Assembly: GCA_002343775.1 (NCBI GenBank)
Contig: DDSH01000003.1
Span: forward strand, 1,283-58,468
Direction of reading: 5' to 3'
DNA length: 57,186 bases
Source of the DNA: Anaerolineales bacterium UBA2395
Lineage (GTDB): Bacteria > Chloroflexota > Anaerolineae > Anaerolineales > Villigracilaceae
Positions 56,998 to 57,186 of this stretch are shown one piece after another (within the stretch, counting starts at the first letter, position 1; each line of letters opens with the position of its first letter). A program made the position numbers and the translations under genes. The notes below the pieces were generated by a model. That model was not told where the DNA came from, did not search any database, and was given only the letters and a program-made list of their open reading frames with translations.

Positions 56998-57186
56998 GGA
57001 GGAAGCCCTCGACCATTAGTACAGATTAGCTGAACACATTACTGTGCTTACACACTCTGCCTATATACCAGGTAGTCTACCTGGGGTCTTACTCCCTTAC
57101 GGGAATACAGGGATCTAATCTTAGGGCGAGTTTCCCACTTAGATGCTTTCAGCGGTTATCTCTGCCAGACATGGCTACCCAGCGAT
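56998..57186 (-). rRNA. rrl: 23S ribosomal RNA, 3' end
   Basis: The last 189 bases, read on the minus strand, are the 3' terminal region of 23S rRNA: TGGCTACCCAGCGAT-complement at the window edge, GCTGAAAGCATCTAAGTGGG, and TACTAATGGTCGAGGGCTTCC at the 3' end. The gene continues beyond the window. The exact 3' end is estimated to within several bases. Confidence 0.93.

Overview
The window looks like chromosomal DNA of an anaerobic or facultative bacterium of the Chloroflexota, most likely class Anaerolineae. This is an inference from the overall gene repertoire: a single-chain pyruvate:ferredoxin oxidoreductase next to a dihydroorotate-dehydrogenase-like gene, LacI-controlled sugar ABC operons without their own ATPase, LysM lipoproteins, very large GAF/PAS sensor proteins, and a split PurH. 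A 16S rRNA or marker-gene comparison would settle it. Coding density is high. No phage, insertion sequence, CRISPR array or tRNA was seen.

Layout. (1) 1-3.5 kb: a 5'-complete nitrilase-family gene cut by the window edge, an aldolase/aminotransferase pair, and a divergent TetR regulator. The shared promoter holds two 15-bp palindromes centred 30 bp apart. (2) 3.6-7.3 kb: purine genes, with the two halves of PurH as separate genes in reversed order, overlapping purB, then an acetyltransferase. (3) 7.4-22.2 kb, minus strand: a sugar regulon. A LacI regulator is followed by a sugar-binding lipoprotein, two permeases, xylose isomerase, a GH3 glycosidase, a DUF4380 protein, xylulokinase, cellobiose phosphorylase (GH94) and a GH1 beta-glucosidase. 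Near-identical LacI operators lie before lacI and before the binding-protein gene. The set would import plant-cell-wall oligosaccharides and feed xylose into the pentose phosphate pathway and cellobiose into glycolysis. (4) 22.5-24.6 kb: a FEN-type exonuclease, bacterioferritin and a prolyl-tRNA editing protein. (5) 24.8-30.4 kb: a peptide-type ABC transporter without ATPases, ending in an SDR protein whose catalytic Tyr and Lys are replaced, then a flavoprotein.

(6) 30.5-38.3 kb: a small PF13769-like protein, a corrinoid-reactivation (RACo/ASKHA) protein, a homocysteine S-methyltransferase, a membrane PAS/GGDEF diguanylate cyclase and a uroporphyrinogen-decarboxylase-like methyltransferase. 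This suggests cobalamin-dependent one-carbon transfer. (7) 38.3-45.1 kb: a three-gene phosphorelay consisting of a 1789-residue hybrid kinase with seven GAF domains, an HPt protein, and a response regulator fused to a class III nucleotide cyclase. (8) 45.2-51 kb: small and membrane proteins, a LysM lipoprotein, a NUDIX hydrolase and a DMT transporter. (9) 51.2-55.9 kb: nifJ and the DHOD-like gene. (10) 55.9-57.2 kb, minus strand: infA, rpsU with an attenuator-like leader, 5S rRNA and the 3' end of 23S rRNA, which puts the window at the end of an rRNA operon.

Two genome-wide habits show through. Several genes have a -10 box only about 7-13 bp upstream of their start codon, which predicts leaderless transcripts. 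Both ABC binding-protein genes are followed by a strong hairpin without a U-run, placed before the first permease gene.
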